Assembly (NCBI GenBank): GCA_026770025.1 | Contig: JAMXDE010000023.1 | Span: 992,001 to 1,056,000, forward strand | Source of the DNA: Craspedostauros australis | Taxonomy: Eukaryota > Bacillariophyta > Bacillariophyceae > Mastogloiales > Achnanthaceae | Reading direction: 5' to 3' | DNA: 64,000 bases | Shown: in pieces, positions 1-9,242 of the stretch | Layout: every line of letters starts with the position of its first letter | Position numbering within the stretch: position 1 is the stretch's first letter | Made by a program: the position numbers and the translations under genes | The notes under the pieces: generated by a model | Seen by the model: the letters and a program-made list of their open reading frames with translations, nothing else | Databases searched by the model: none | What the model was told of the DNA's origin: nothing

Positions 1-71
1 CAGCATCATCTTCACCATAGATCGTACACGTGAGCCAACCAAGAGGACAAACACACACAAAGACGAGCACG

Positions 72-1964
72 ATGGAGACCGAGAACCTCACAAACCGAGA
101 GTTTGACGAGGGTTTCGGATCTTCACCGTTGTCATTCGCCATGCCAAGCCCCACGGCTTCTGCTGAGCAGCCAGCAGCACACACGTACAACAACAGTGAT
201 GCAACGCCTGCCCAACTGCCCAGTCGGAATACCACCACCACAGTCTCACCAGATGTGAACTCGATGCCGACTTCCAACTCATGCGCGCCCATCACATTCA
301 ACATGCATGTGAACGCGCACATCAATGTGACCATGACTGCGCCACCATTGAACAATGGCGCTGGCAATATAAACACCACATCTCCCAGGTCGCCGGAGAT
401 GGATGCTTATGGGATGCGCGGTCATGGATCGGATCCCTGCGAGGACACGCTGCAGTCCATCAACTGCGGATGGATGGATTTCCTCCAATCCGCTCGACGC
501 ATGCAGTCATTTTCGGCTGCGCTGCCACCAACACCCAACGTGATTGTATCACAAGCGTCAGCCGGTGCGATGCGTGACGAATACAAACTGATCAATCCAC
601 AGACGATCTCCAAGCCGGTGTCGGCATCGAGGATCCGCAAGCCAGCTTCCCCGGCACCATGCTGTTCGAGATCGATGTCCCGCGCCATCGATGACGGCGG
701 CATCCGCAAGCACAAGTCCACCATCACAGAAACCGACCGCTTCCTGGCCAAGGAGCTCAACGACCTCACTGTCGAAGAACGCAACATTACTTACGAGGAG
801 ATCCACGGCCTGCCCCATCTCACCGACGAGACTGCGGAGTCCAACCGCGCCGTCCTCAAAGAGCTGGAAGCCTGCCTGAGGGACATACCACGCAAGCCCG
901 CCTACGACAAGGCTCTCTTCCTCGCACCAAAGTACGTTCGGAACGAAGACTTCCGCATGGGATTCCTCAGGGCCGGTTGCTTCGATCCGCAACAGACTGC
1001 ACACCGCATGGTTGCGTACTTCGAAACGAAGCAGAGCCTCTTCGGTCAGGATCTCATCGCCAGGGACATCGAGCTGCGCGACCTATCCGAGAAGGAACGT
1101 GAGCACCTTAACGGCGGTTCGCTGCAATGTATGCCTTCCATGCGGGACAAGGCGGGGCGGTTGATCTTCTTCTCGTACGGTCAGTTCCACAGGGAGATCG
1201 ACATTGACACCTCCACGCGCTGCTCGTGGTTCATCCTGGAGACGGCCTTTCGCAACAACGTGGAAGCGCAGCGCAAGGGCTTGGTCGTCATCATCTACCT
1301 CACGGGCATCACGGAGCTGTCCCTCACCATCCAGGAGCTCTTTCTCACCAAATGCTCCAAGCTCAGCAGGGCCATGCCCCTCCGCCATGCCTCCGTTCAT
1401 ATCTGCTACAGCGTCCCGCAGGCCAAGCCCTTCGTCGGATTGCTCATGTTGAAGATGACCAAGGAGGCGAGGATGCGGTACCGCTGCCACTACGGTTCCC
1501 ACACCGAGGTGCAGTACGAAATGCAATCGTACGGCATCCTGACCAGCACTCTGCCGGTCATGGAGGACGGCACACCGCGCAAGACCAAGCTGCTGGAATA
1601 CCTTGTGCGCATAGAGGAGGAGGAGGAAGCGCGACACTCCATTGTCTCACCTGTGCACCCCAAATCCAACGACGTCCTGCTCGGTCGCGGACGGCCATAC
1701 CAAACGCACAGCGGCAACCTGCGCCTCTCCCAGCTGATCGAGGATCATCTGGCCCCGTACCGCGCCTGTGGTCACGGTGGCAAAGGGCTCATGTGCACAT
1801 CCATCGTGCAGATGGTGCACGATTTCGGTGGTCGATTTTTGAAACGCAACGACGAATGGGAGGTTGTATCGGATGCCATTGCCGAGACCAAGGTCAGCCA
1901 TTCATTCCGATCCAAATTCAAATTGATTCGGCGCAAGGAGCAGAAGAACAAGAGGCGTGCGTGA
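72..1964 (+). CDS. CRAL-TRIO-like protein with C-terminal DUF6824 domain
   Basis: A 630-residue protein read from the first ATG at 72; the frame stays open upstream to a GTG at 30, but the ATG is the natural start. The first 200 residues are low-complexity (Asn, Thr, Ser, Pro). Residues about 255-500 look like a CRAL-TRIO N-region plus lipid-binding fold, with the stretch FLRAGCFDPQQTAHRMVAYF and a later run around SRAMPLRHASVHICYSVPQA. Residues about 528-615 carry the DUF6824 signature NDVLLGRGRPYQTHSGN followed by a charged tail ending KEQKNKRRA. DUF6824 is known to me chiefly from diatoms, where its role is open; CRAL-TRIO proteins bind lipids or hydrophobic ligands. Joining the two suggests a lipid-responsive regulator, which is inference. 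No intron is needed. The upstream neighbour lies outside the window. Confidence 0.85.
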   Translation: METENLTNREFDEGFGSSPLSFAMPSPTASAEQPAAHTYNNSDATPAQLPSRNTTTTVSPDVNSMPTSNSCAPITFNMHVNAHINVTMTAPPLNNGAGNINTTSPRSPEMDAYGMRGHGSDPCEDTLQSINCGWMDFLQSARRMQSFSAALPPTPNVIVSQASAGAMRDEYKLINPQTISKPVSASRIRKPASPAPCCSRSMSRAIDDGGIRKHKSTITETDRFLAKELNDLTVEERNITYEEIHGLPHLTDETAESNRAVLKELEACLRDIPRKPAYDKALFLAPKYVRNEDFRMGFLRAGCFDPQQTAHRMVAYFETKQSLFGQDLIARDIELRDLSEKEREHLNGGSLQCMPSMRDKAGRLIFFSYGQFHREIDIDTSTRCSWFILETAFRNNVEAQRKGLVVIIYLTGITELSLTIQELFLTKCSKLSRAMPLRHASVHICYSVPQAKPFVGLLMLKMTKEARMRYRCHYGSHTEVQYEMQSYGILTSTLPVMEDGTPRKTKLLEYLVRIEEEEEARHSIVSPVHPKSNDVLLGRGRPYQTHSGNLRLSQLIEDHLAPYRACGHGGKGLMCTSIVQMVHDFGGRFLKRNDEWEVVSDAIAETKVSHSFRSKFKLIRRKEQKNKRRA

Positions 1965-2183
1965 ACAGTCGTACTCGTGCTCTCATTGTGCAGGATGAGT
2001 GACAGTCTCCGATGAATGCGGTGAGAATGAACGCATTGTTAACATAGTATTACATGATCATATAATATGATATAATATGATATGATTCAATGCATACTTG
2101 CAGCACGAGCCTACCCCAGCTATACCCTATCCAAGATCCCTTCACTGCTCCACCCTGCCTTGATTTATTCCCTTTGGGAGACT

Positions 2184-3023
2184 TCACGTCATCGACATCC
2201 CTTTCAAGGCTTTGAAGGACATGCGATGGATCGGACTCGGGCCGTGCTTGTGCAACAGTTCCACATGGTCGGGCTTTTGGTACCCAAGGTTCTGATCGAA
2301 TTGATAGTCGGGATACAGTTGGTGATAGTGCATCATGAGGTCATCATGCCGCACCTTGGCCAGTATCGACGCCAACGCGACCGTGTACACCTCCGCATCG
2401 GCCTTGACGAAGGGGCGGCACGGAACATCCGAATTCAACTTGGGCGATTTCTTGCCATCGACAATACTGTAGGCTTGCGCCGTATCGATCTCCAATTGAT
2501 CCACGAGCCCATCGATGGATTCTCGAAAGCACTCCATCGTGGCCGACAGAATATTGGACTCATCGATCTGCTGCGCCGACTGCACGGCGATGTTGTAGGC
2601 GTAAACATCGGGATGATCCAGCACGTGCCGATAGATCTCGCGACGTTCTTGCGGCGACACCTGCTTGCTATCCTGCACGTTGGGCAACGGCACGTAATCC
2701 GACAACGGATCCGTGAGGATGCAGCACGTCGCCGCGACGACCGGTCCCGCGATGCCGCCGCGTCCCGATTCGTCGCTGCCCAGGATGGGAAAGAACTGTC
2801 GCTGCGTCTGCAATTCCAACTCTTCGGCGAGAGGACCGTTGTTGTTGCGGTGCCTGCGATTGTTGCGTTGCTGTGGGTTGCGACGGCTGCGCACGTCGAG
2901 ATACGTCTGAGATCTTCGGCGCCGTGGTGGGCGTTGGAAGTGGAAGGAATCCGCCGGTTGGATGGAAGATATCAGAACAACGACCGCCAGTATCCGCGTG
3001 ACATTGGTTTGCATTGATGACAT
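2184..3023 (-). CDS. Ribonuclease HII, plastid-targeted
   Basis: RNase HII cleaves the RNA strand of RNA-DNA hybrids and starts removal of ribonucleotides from DNA. The family marks are all present: GSDESGRGGIAGPVVAA (first acidic pair, near residue 83), DSKQVSPQERR, the second acidic patch IVDGKKSP, DAEVYTVALASILAKVRHDD and the C-terminal HRMSFKALKG. The best start is the ATG at 3023 (or 3014), giving about 279 residues with a hydrophobic signal peptide ending PADS and then FHF. Signal peptide plus Phe at the cleavage site is the known ASAFAP-type signal for complex red plastids, so I infer work on plastid DNA. The frame runs further upstream to 3179, but those residues look like untranslated leader. 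The gene is divergent from the PIF1 helicase, another DNA-maintenance gene, across about 570 bp. Confidence 0.92.
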   Translation of the reverse strand: MSSMQTNVTRILAVVVLISSIQPADSFHFQRPPRRRRSQTYLDVRSRRNPQQRNNRRHRNNNGPLAEELELQTQRQFFPILGSDESGRGGIAGPVVAATCCILTDPLSDYVPLPNVQDSKQVSPQERREIYRHVLDHPDVYAYNIAVQSAQQIDESNILSATMECFRESIDGLVDQLEIDTAQAYSIVDGKKSPKLNSDVPCRPFVKADAEVYTVALASILAKVRHDDLMMHYHQLYPDYQFDQNLGYQKPDHVELLHKHGPSPIHRMSFKALKGMSMT

Positions 3024-3444
3024 CGTTCCGAGGGTACCGATCGCTGTCCTGATCTGTGATGTCGATGACGCTAAAATAGAGGCGACGATTGATGCTGCAA
3101 AGTGATGAACCTGGTGCCAATGCTTGCTGTTGTTCTTGTGCGCCACTCCACGTGCGACTGTAGGTATGGTACAATACACACAGCATCAGAATGAGTCGGA
3201 ACAACAGAGAGTACCGAACGCCGATCTTGTTGACGGATTTGTTCTTTGGCATGTTGGTGGGAGTTTTGGTCTTGTTTACTGCCACGTGGAATGTGAGATT
3301 GGATTTAGTCTGTCCGTATACACGTTGTCTGGATCTTGTGCCGAAAAATCGATCTGGATTGTTCAGGTTTGTGGAGGCCACACAACAGTCCATCATGTCC
3401 AACGACCACACAAAGGAGAGCGAGGCCAACAAACAACAACAGAG

Positions 3445-3484
<40 letters not shown>

Positions 3485-3597
3485 CACCAACCTCCTCCGC
3501 CTCCTGCCCTTCACTTGAACCCTTCCCACCATTCGTCCCTCCCTCTTGACTTCATCTTCCAAGCGTAGCGTCCCATACTCGGACGAGCAGCGTGATC
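3024..3597. other. Divergent intergenic region with (AG)16 microsatellite
   Basis: This 574-bp gap separates RNase HII (-) and the PIF1 helicase (+) and must hold both promoters. A pure (AG)16 dinucleotide run lies at 3449-3480. Short open frames on both strands here have no family features and look like leader sequence. Confidence 0.6.
3449..3480. repeat. (AG)16 microsatellite
   Basis: An uninterrupted AG dinucleotide run of 32 bases lies in the leader region of the PIF1 helicase gene, directly followed by pyrimidine-rich sequence. Purine runs of this kind recur near other starts in this window. Confidence 0.95.
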
Positions 3598-5814
3598 ATG
3601 AGACAGAGACGCAAGCCATCGAAGCATCGTCGGAAGCTGGCATGCCTCGTGATCGTGGTGGCTCAGGTTTTGTCAAATCGCGAGTATTTGCACTCACAAT
3701 CGCAGTCGCAATCATACAACTACAAGTACAACTACAAGCATAAGTACTGGCACTCGTATTGCGCTGAGGCATTTCAGGATCAATCAATACAGCATCATCA
3801 TGGGCATCAGCATCAGCAGCAGCAGCAGCAGCAAAATGGCCAACAGCATCCACTTCCATGGCATGGTGCCACGAGGATGCATGCACTAGGTTCTGGCAGC
3901 TTCGAAGCTGACGGGAGCAGCTTCGAGGTGGATCAGGAGTACTTTCTGGAAGAGGAGGAATACTCCAAGCAAAAGCAGCAGCCCAGTGCTGCACAAACAA
4001 CCACCGCGAAGCCCGACACTTCGGATCACAAAAAGAAGCTCGGTCCCCTGCAAAAAGAGGCGCTCGACCTCATCAAAGAAGGCCACAATGTCTTCATCAC
4101 GGGCGTCGCCGGAACCGGCAAATCGTTGGTCCTCAAACGCGCAATCCGATGGATCAAGAAAACCTACGTCGCCAAGGAGTACGCCGCGTTGGGATCCACG
4201 GGACCGGCCGCGTTGGCGTTGGAAGGACAGACGATACACAGCTTCGCGGGCATTGGCATTCCGCGGAGCGTGGACGACTTTGACAAGGCAAGGTCTCGAG
4301 CCAAGATGTGGAAGGAACTGCAGATCATCGTCATCGACGAGGCCTCCATGATCTCGGGAGAATTCTTCGACCTCCTGTCGGAGCGCGTGTCGCGCGTCCG
4401 GGACGACCCACGGCCCATGGGCGGCATCCAGCTCGTCATCTGCGGTGACTTCTTGCAGCTGCCGCCCATTCCCGTGCGTCCCGATGACGCGCAGCAGATG
4501 CTGGATTCGTTGGAGCTCCTGCCCACGGAGGATCCCAACGATTACCTCTTCCTCAACCGGGGATTCCTCTTCCAATCGCACCAGTGGAAGGCGGCAGAGT
4601 TTCAGGTTGTGGAACTGGAGCGCGTCTACCGACAAAAGAGTTCGGGCTTCGTCAGCGTGCTCGATGAGATACGGCGAGGCCAGCTCACGCAGGAAGGCAT
4701 GGATTTCTTGCGCATCAACTGCGGCCGTCCCCTGCCACCCAACCCCTACGGCATCCGACCAACCCTCCTGCATTCGCGCAACATTGACGTATCACGCGAC
4801 AACCTCTCCGAATTGAGAAAGCTGCCTGGCCATTCCATCACGTACGACGCCGTCGACAGCGTCCAACCATACAAGGGCGTGGGGAAATGGGTCGAGAAGC
4901 AGCTCAAGGGCAACCAATTCTTCAACACCTGCGCCGCGGAGGCCCAGCTCGATCTCAAGATCGGGGCCCAGGTCATGCTGGTGCGCAACTACGGACCGCG
5001 TCGCATCGGCAACCGCGTCATCGGCCGCAACACGATCATGCTCGTCAACGGATCCAGGGGCACCGTGGTCGACTTCGTCAAGGTCGACAACGAGAAGGCC
5101 AAGGACGACCCCAACGTCCTCGGCAACGCCATCCCAGGCGTCTCCGTATACCCCGTCGTTCAATTCGTCAACGGCGCCAAGCGCACCATCCGTGGCAACA
5201 CCTTCCAGACCAAGCTCATGGGCCTCGGCACCTGCACGCGCGAGGCCCTGCCGTTGCGCTTGGCGTGGGCCATCACGACGCACAAATCGCAGGGCCTCAC
5301 CTTGGACTACGTCATTGCCGATCTCGGCGCCGTCTTTGCCGAAGCCCAAGCCTACGTGGCCATGAGCCGGGCTTCCGACGAGAGCGGGCTGGAGTTGCGC
5401 AACTTCTCGCCCAGGCGCATCCGGGCCAACCCCATCGCCCTGTCGTTTTATGAGGATCCCTTCAGAGACTTCGTCACGTGGGATGCCAGGACCGTCAAGC
5501 GGGAGGCCGAGGCGCCGAAGAAAGAACAGCCGCAGGTCGGGACGTTGCAAGGCAAGACGGTCGTCTTCTTGGGCAACCTCCGCACGATCTCACGCGCCAA
5601 GGCCGAGGCCATGGCTGAGCAGATGGGCGCCACGACACGTGCCAGCGTGACTCGCAATACTTCCATCCTGGTTGCCGCCAACAAGCTGCGCGGCGGCAAG
5701 CCCGCCACATCCAGCGCGACGTATCAGAAGGCGCTTCAATTGCAGAAGGATGGATTTCGGCTGCACATCCTGTCGGAATCGCAATTCGTGGAGCTCATCA
5801 TGGCGTTAAAGTAA
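3598..5814 (+). CDS. PIF1-family helicase with C-terminal BRCT domain
   Basis: A 738-residue superfamily 1B 5'-3' DNA helicase, read from the ATG at 3598. The motifs appear in order: Walker A GVAGTGKS near residue 168, motif Ia with GSTGPAALALEGQTIHSFAG, Walker B VIDEASM near 244, motif III GDFLQLPP, motif IV LERVYRQ, then LKIGAQVMLVRN, VNGSRGTVV and the final ITTHKSQGLTLD plus VAMSRA. Residues about 646-735 form a BRCT module starting LQGKTVVFLGNLRTISRAKA, which in other repair proteins binds phosphopeptides or DNA ends. The N-terminus is basic then hydrophobic (RRKLACLVIVVAQVL) and leads into a Gln/Tyr/Lys/His-rich stretch, so organelle targeting is possible. PIF1 helicases unwind G-quadruplexes and act in organellar and nuclear genome upkeep. 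The gene is divergent from plastid RNase HII. No intron is needed. Confidence 0.93.
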   Translation: MRQRRKPSKHRRKLACLVIVVAQVLSNREYLHSQSQSQSYNYKYNYKHKYWHSYCAEAFQDQSIQHHHGHQHQQQQQQQNGQQHPLPWHGATRMHALGSGSFEADGSSFEVDQEYFLEEEEYSKQKQQPSAAQTTTAKPDTSDHKKKLGPLQKEALDLIKEGHNVFITGVAGTGKSLVLKRAIRWIKKTYVAKEYAALGSTGPAALALEGQTIHSFAGIGIPRSVDDFDKARSRAKMWKELQIIVIDEASMISGEFFDLLSERVSRVRDDPRPMGGIQLVICGDFLQLPPIPVRPDDAQQMLDSLELLPTEDPNDYLFLNRGFLFQSHQWKAAEFQVVELERVYRQKSSGFVSVLDEIRRGQLTQEGMDFLRINCGRPLPPNPYGIRPTLLHSRNIDVSRDNLSELRKLPGHSITYDAVDSVQPYKGVGKWVEKQLKGNQFFNTCAAEAQLDLKIGAQVMLVRNYGPRRIGNRVIGRNTIMLVNGSRGTVVDFVKVDNEKAKDDPNVLGNAIPGVSVYPVVQFVNGAKRTIRGNTFQTKLMGLGTCTREALPLRLAWAITTHKSQGLTLDYVIADLGAVFAEAQAYVAMSRASDESGLELRNFSPRRIRANPIALSFYEDPFRDFVTWDARTVKREAEAPKKEQPQVGTLQGKTVVFLGNLRTISRAKAEAMAEQMGATTRASVTRNTSILVAANKLRGGKPATSSATYQKALQLQKDGFRLHILSESQFVELIMALK

Positions 5815-6011
5815 GTAGCATACTATACGGTATAGTATTACGCAAGTACCAGCATGTACACATGGTACTACGAGTACAACACTCCACGAGTCCTAGTACG
5901 TACGTGCAGGGAGGGACAGGGTTTTGCATTGTATCTAACTGTATGGTGTATTACTCTACCAGTGTATGAAGTACTCGGATGTCAATTTGTATTTGCGTGG
6001 CGTGATGCTGC

Positions 6012-7379
6012 TCAGTATCGGTATCGAGCGTACGTTGGCTGCATCATCATGGGCGACTGGTGCATGACCGGAGACGCAGGAGCACCATTGCCGTACACAA
6101 CCATCATACCGGCATGTGCTACCTGCGGATGCGAGCGCATGATGGGCTTGCTTGCCTCGCGCGGCTTCGTCGCCTTTTGGATCTCGGCCAGCGGCGCGTT
6201 CTTGAGGATCAGCTTCGGCGGAATGGGCTTGGCCTTGAGCGGCATCTCCCGCTGCTCCTTGTGCTTCTTGTCCTGGGGCGAGTCCAATGTCTTGGTAATG
6301 TCTTCGAGATGAACCAACGAATGCACCGCCTTGTCAATCGGCGTCATGTTGTCATCGTCGCGGACGTCCAGGTCACGCACCTCCAACGGATCCATGGAGA
6401 GGCGCGGAGTCCCAGAGGAGGTTGGCGTGCCACATTCTGGTGCATCGATGGATGGAATGAACGGCACAAGGGCGTTCGCGACCACGTGCGGCTTCGAAGG
6501 TGTCTGGTAGGCACCGAGAATGCGGTCCGTCCTCTGCTGGAGCATCTCGTTGCGCGTGGGAGGCTGCGGCGCAAACTCGTCGAAACCGGCGACGCCGGTG
6601 GGGCTTGTCACAAACTGCGCAACGGCCTTGCAGGCCGTTGGGGTTTGCAATGGCGTCGGTACAAACGTGCCACTGTTGTGGTAGTTGGTTGGGCTCTTGA
6701 CTGGCGGCGATGACAGCAGATCGAGCTGTGGCATGGACTTGCTGCGCTCTTGCACGCGCGACGCCGGGCCTTGGACTTGAGGCGGAGTCACCGCGCGTGC
6801 TGGTGACGACGCCGCAACGGGAGACATCACATCTGGCGTGCTCCTGCGCAGGGGCTGCGAGCGTGCAAAGTCCATTGACGCAGATTCTTCGTACATGTCG
6901 TTGTCGTAGAATCCGTCCGATGGGTTGGCCCGCATATTGAACGCAGATGGCCTTCCAAGTTCAAAGACCTTGGGCATATCCCAAAAGGAGAGTCCGTCGA
7001 TGAGGAGGTCGAATTGGCGGAACCCCGGCTTGTCGAAGACGGGCGGAGAAGCAAAGGCGAGGATCTTGATTTCATGACCGCATTTCATGGTCCAGGAGGC
7101 CTCCATGGTGTCGGTCAATCGCGAGGATGCCTGGAAGAAGACCTCGACGCCATCCGCCATGATGAGCTGCTTGCCGCTGACGAGCGACCACACGAGGACG
7201 ATGTCGTGCTCCTCGCCGCGACATTCGGGTCCCGTAAGACCTTGCTCGATGGATGGGCGGTGGGAGAATCCAAAGCGCCATCGCACACGACGCTTGGTGG
7301 CGGACACCCACTTGCCCGAGGCGGAGATCTGGCAGTCCACCTGGTACACTGGGTTGATGCGCATGTCGTATTTGGTCAT
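6012..7379 (-). CDS. Conserved stramenopile protein of unknown function
   Basis: A 455-residue protein starting at the ATG at 7379. The first 140 residues look like a folded beta-rich domain: ATKRRVRWRFGF, then CRGEEHDIVLVWSLVSGKQ, MADGVEVFFQ, a WTMKCGHEIKILAFASPP strand pair and PGFRQFDLLIDGLSFWDMPK. I believe this domain is shared by diatom and other stramenopile proteins but know no function for it; the W-strand pattern is loosely like FAIM-type beta sandwiches, which is only an impression. The rest is low-complexity (Pro, Thr, Ser) with a short Lys-rich helix around DSPQDKKHKEQREMPLKAKP. No signal peptide or membrane segment is visible. It is convergent with the PIF1 helicase, with about 200 bp between stops. 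Confidence 0.8.
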   Translation of the reverse strand: MTKYDMRINPVYQVDCQISASGKWVSATKRRVRWRFGFSHRPSIEQGLTGPECRGEEHDIVLVWSLVSGKQLIMADGVEVFFQASSRLTDTMEASWTMKCGHEIKILAFASPPVFDKPGFRQFDLLIDGLSFWDMPKVFELGRPSAFNMRANPSDGFYDNDMYEESASMDFARSQPLRRSTPDVMSPVAASSPARAVTPPQVQGPASRVQERSKSMPQLDLLSSPPVKSPTNYHNSGTFVPTPLQTPTACKAVAQFVTSPTGVAGFDEFAPQPPTRNEMLQQRTDRILGAYQTPSKPHVVANALVPFIPSIDAPECGTPTSSGTPRLSMDPLEVRDLDVRDDDNMTPIDKAVHSLVHLEDITKTLDSPQDKKHKEQREMPLKAKPIPPKLILKNAPLAEIQKATKPREASKPIMRSHPQVAHAGMMVVYGNGAPASPVMHQSPMMMQPTYARYRY

Positions 7380-9242
7380 GATGAGTGGTTTGTTTTGTTA
7401 TGTTATGTTATGTTTTGAGTTCGTTGGTTGGTTGGTTGGTCGGTTGGGTACTTGGATGTGTTTGGCGTTATGCGTTGAAAGTCGAGTGGCAGATGGTGAG
7501 CGCGAAAGGCTGGATGGGCGGAGATCTGGCGATGGTTTGTTCGTTCGTTGGTTCGTTGGTTTGTTTGTTGGCTGGTTTTGTTCGATGTCAAGTTGAATTT
7601 ATGAGAATGGAAGAGGCGGAAGGTGAGTGAGTGTGTGTGTGTTTGCTTTGCATCAACGACAAGACGAGATGGCGACCAGCAAGAGATGAAGCGGTTGGCC
7701 CTCTCTCCGCTCAACGCCACGCGATACGATGTACTCCAACCCAACACGATCACAATGCGACGTGTGGAGCTCTTGTGACAGGAGATGATGCGATTCAGAT
7801 TTGGACCATCTTGTGTGTGATTGATGTGTCTGGTGTGTTTTGTGAGGATGATGCACTCCGACGAATCTTGTTTGGTAATGTGTGTATCCATGCCAGAAGG
7901 TAGACATATGTCTCACAGGCGTCGGGATGCGACACATATCATAGCAAAAAGACGCCCATCTGGATCGTGGAAGACAAAGAAGCGGCAGAAGACAAGGCGC
8001 CGGCCGACGCTTCAAATCCAATGGAGTGGTCGGAGTTGCGCCTTCCCAAACTCGTTCCAGAGTTGGACAGAACCGAACTCTCCAACCAAGACAGAGTACC
8101 ACAGCGCACTCCGTTCTACCATACTGCATCATGTGGGGACGTACGTTTCGCACGAGGGCCGCACGCATACGTATCGCTTGTACCCTGACCAACTCTGGTT
8201 GCCATCGCACGTCAGTACTTGGAGATCGAGCGATGGAAGTCCGTTGCAAGGTAGTCGGCATCAATCCGTAACTCCCATCCGAACTCGGAGTGTATAGTAC
8301 GATGGTACGCAGCGCGCGAAGTTGGGAGGTTTCGTTGTGAGTGCAATGGCTGCTGCCGCCATTGCTGCTGTAAAATCTGTCGACCCACAGTGCAACGCAG
8401 TGCAGTGCTCTGCTGTACTCCGCTGTATGGTACTTGTCTCGTAGAATAGGTAAGAGAACACATTGGATAGGGAAGCAAGGTACCGCCCTTTGTCGCTGCC
8501 GCGGATACAATCACCAAGAGAACAAAGACCCACATGGCCAGTTCGTTGCCCATACATACTGTACGTACGTACTCGTGCCACAGCCACACAAGTTCAGAGA
8601 AACCGCTGCGTACTCGGAGCGCAGTAACTCGTGGTCACTCACAAGGAGGACGCAACGGACGGATCCAATCTTGCAAGCAAGAAGAGGGATGGTGCTTGCA
8701 CTCTCCGCGATCTGATCGAATGCGGCTCAGTGAATGCCGCGTTGCTGCGTGTGGCAGAAATGGCGATACAGGGCCACTAATGTGGAGTATGGCAGTCTCT
8801 CCACTTGTACCAGAGAGTACAAGTAATAGTACGAATAGCGGTAGACTGGCTGAGACAAAAGTGGCGCGAAACGACATCCTCACGAATAGTCCATGCAGTC
8901 GGACATGTGATGGGACTAACAAACTGTCGTTGAGTCCTACGATACGTACCGGAAACGATATGGAAGATATCTCAAGTACTATAAAATAGGAGCTGCAGGG
9001 TAAAATGGAACACACATTTGTCTGTCCGTGCCCTCGGAGAAAGGCGAATCGTGATCAATGTGTTCGCTTCGTATTCGAAAGTTGACGAACACAGACATGG
9101 ATACCACCACAAACGAAGAACACCTCCTGATCGTATCCGCGCAGTGATTCATCCGATCGACGCCATCAGCCCAACCAACAGCATCAACAGCATCAACAGC
9201 ATCAACAGCAGTCACAGCATCAAGAGCAACACGCGAACAACG
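7380..9242. other. Gene-poor 1.9-kb region
   Basis: No supported gene. The first 200 bases are a GTT/GGTT-rich low-complexity run (about 7385-7580) just upstream of the unknown gene that starts at 7379. The rest has only short, composition-driven frames on both strands. An AAC-AGC-ATC triplet run lies at about 9176-9215. The region must hold the promoters of two divergent genes, the one ending at 7379 and the ankyrin gene. Confidence 0.55.

Noticed and set aside
2082-3017. 311-residue plus-strand frame
   Set aside because: Antisense shadow of RNase HII.
9176-9215. CRISPR-like or minisatellite array
   Set aside because: It is a plain AAC-AGC-ATC triplet run without spacers.
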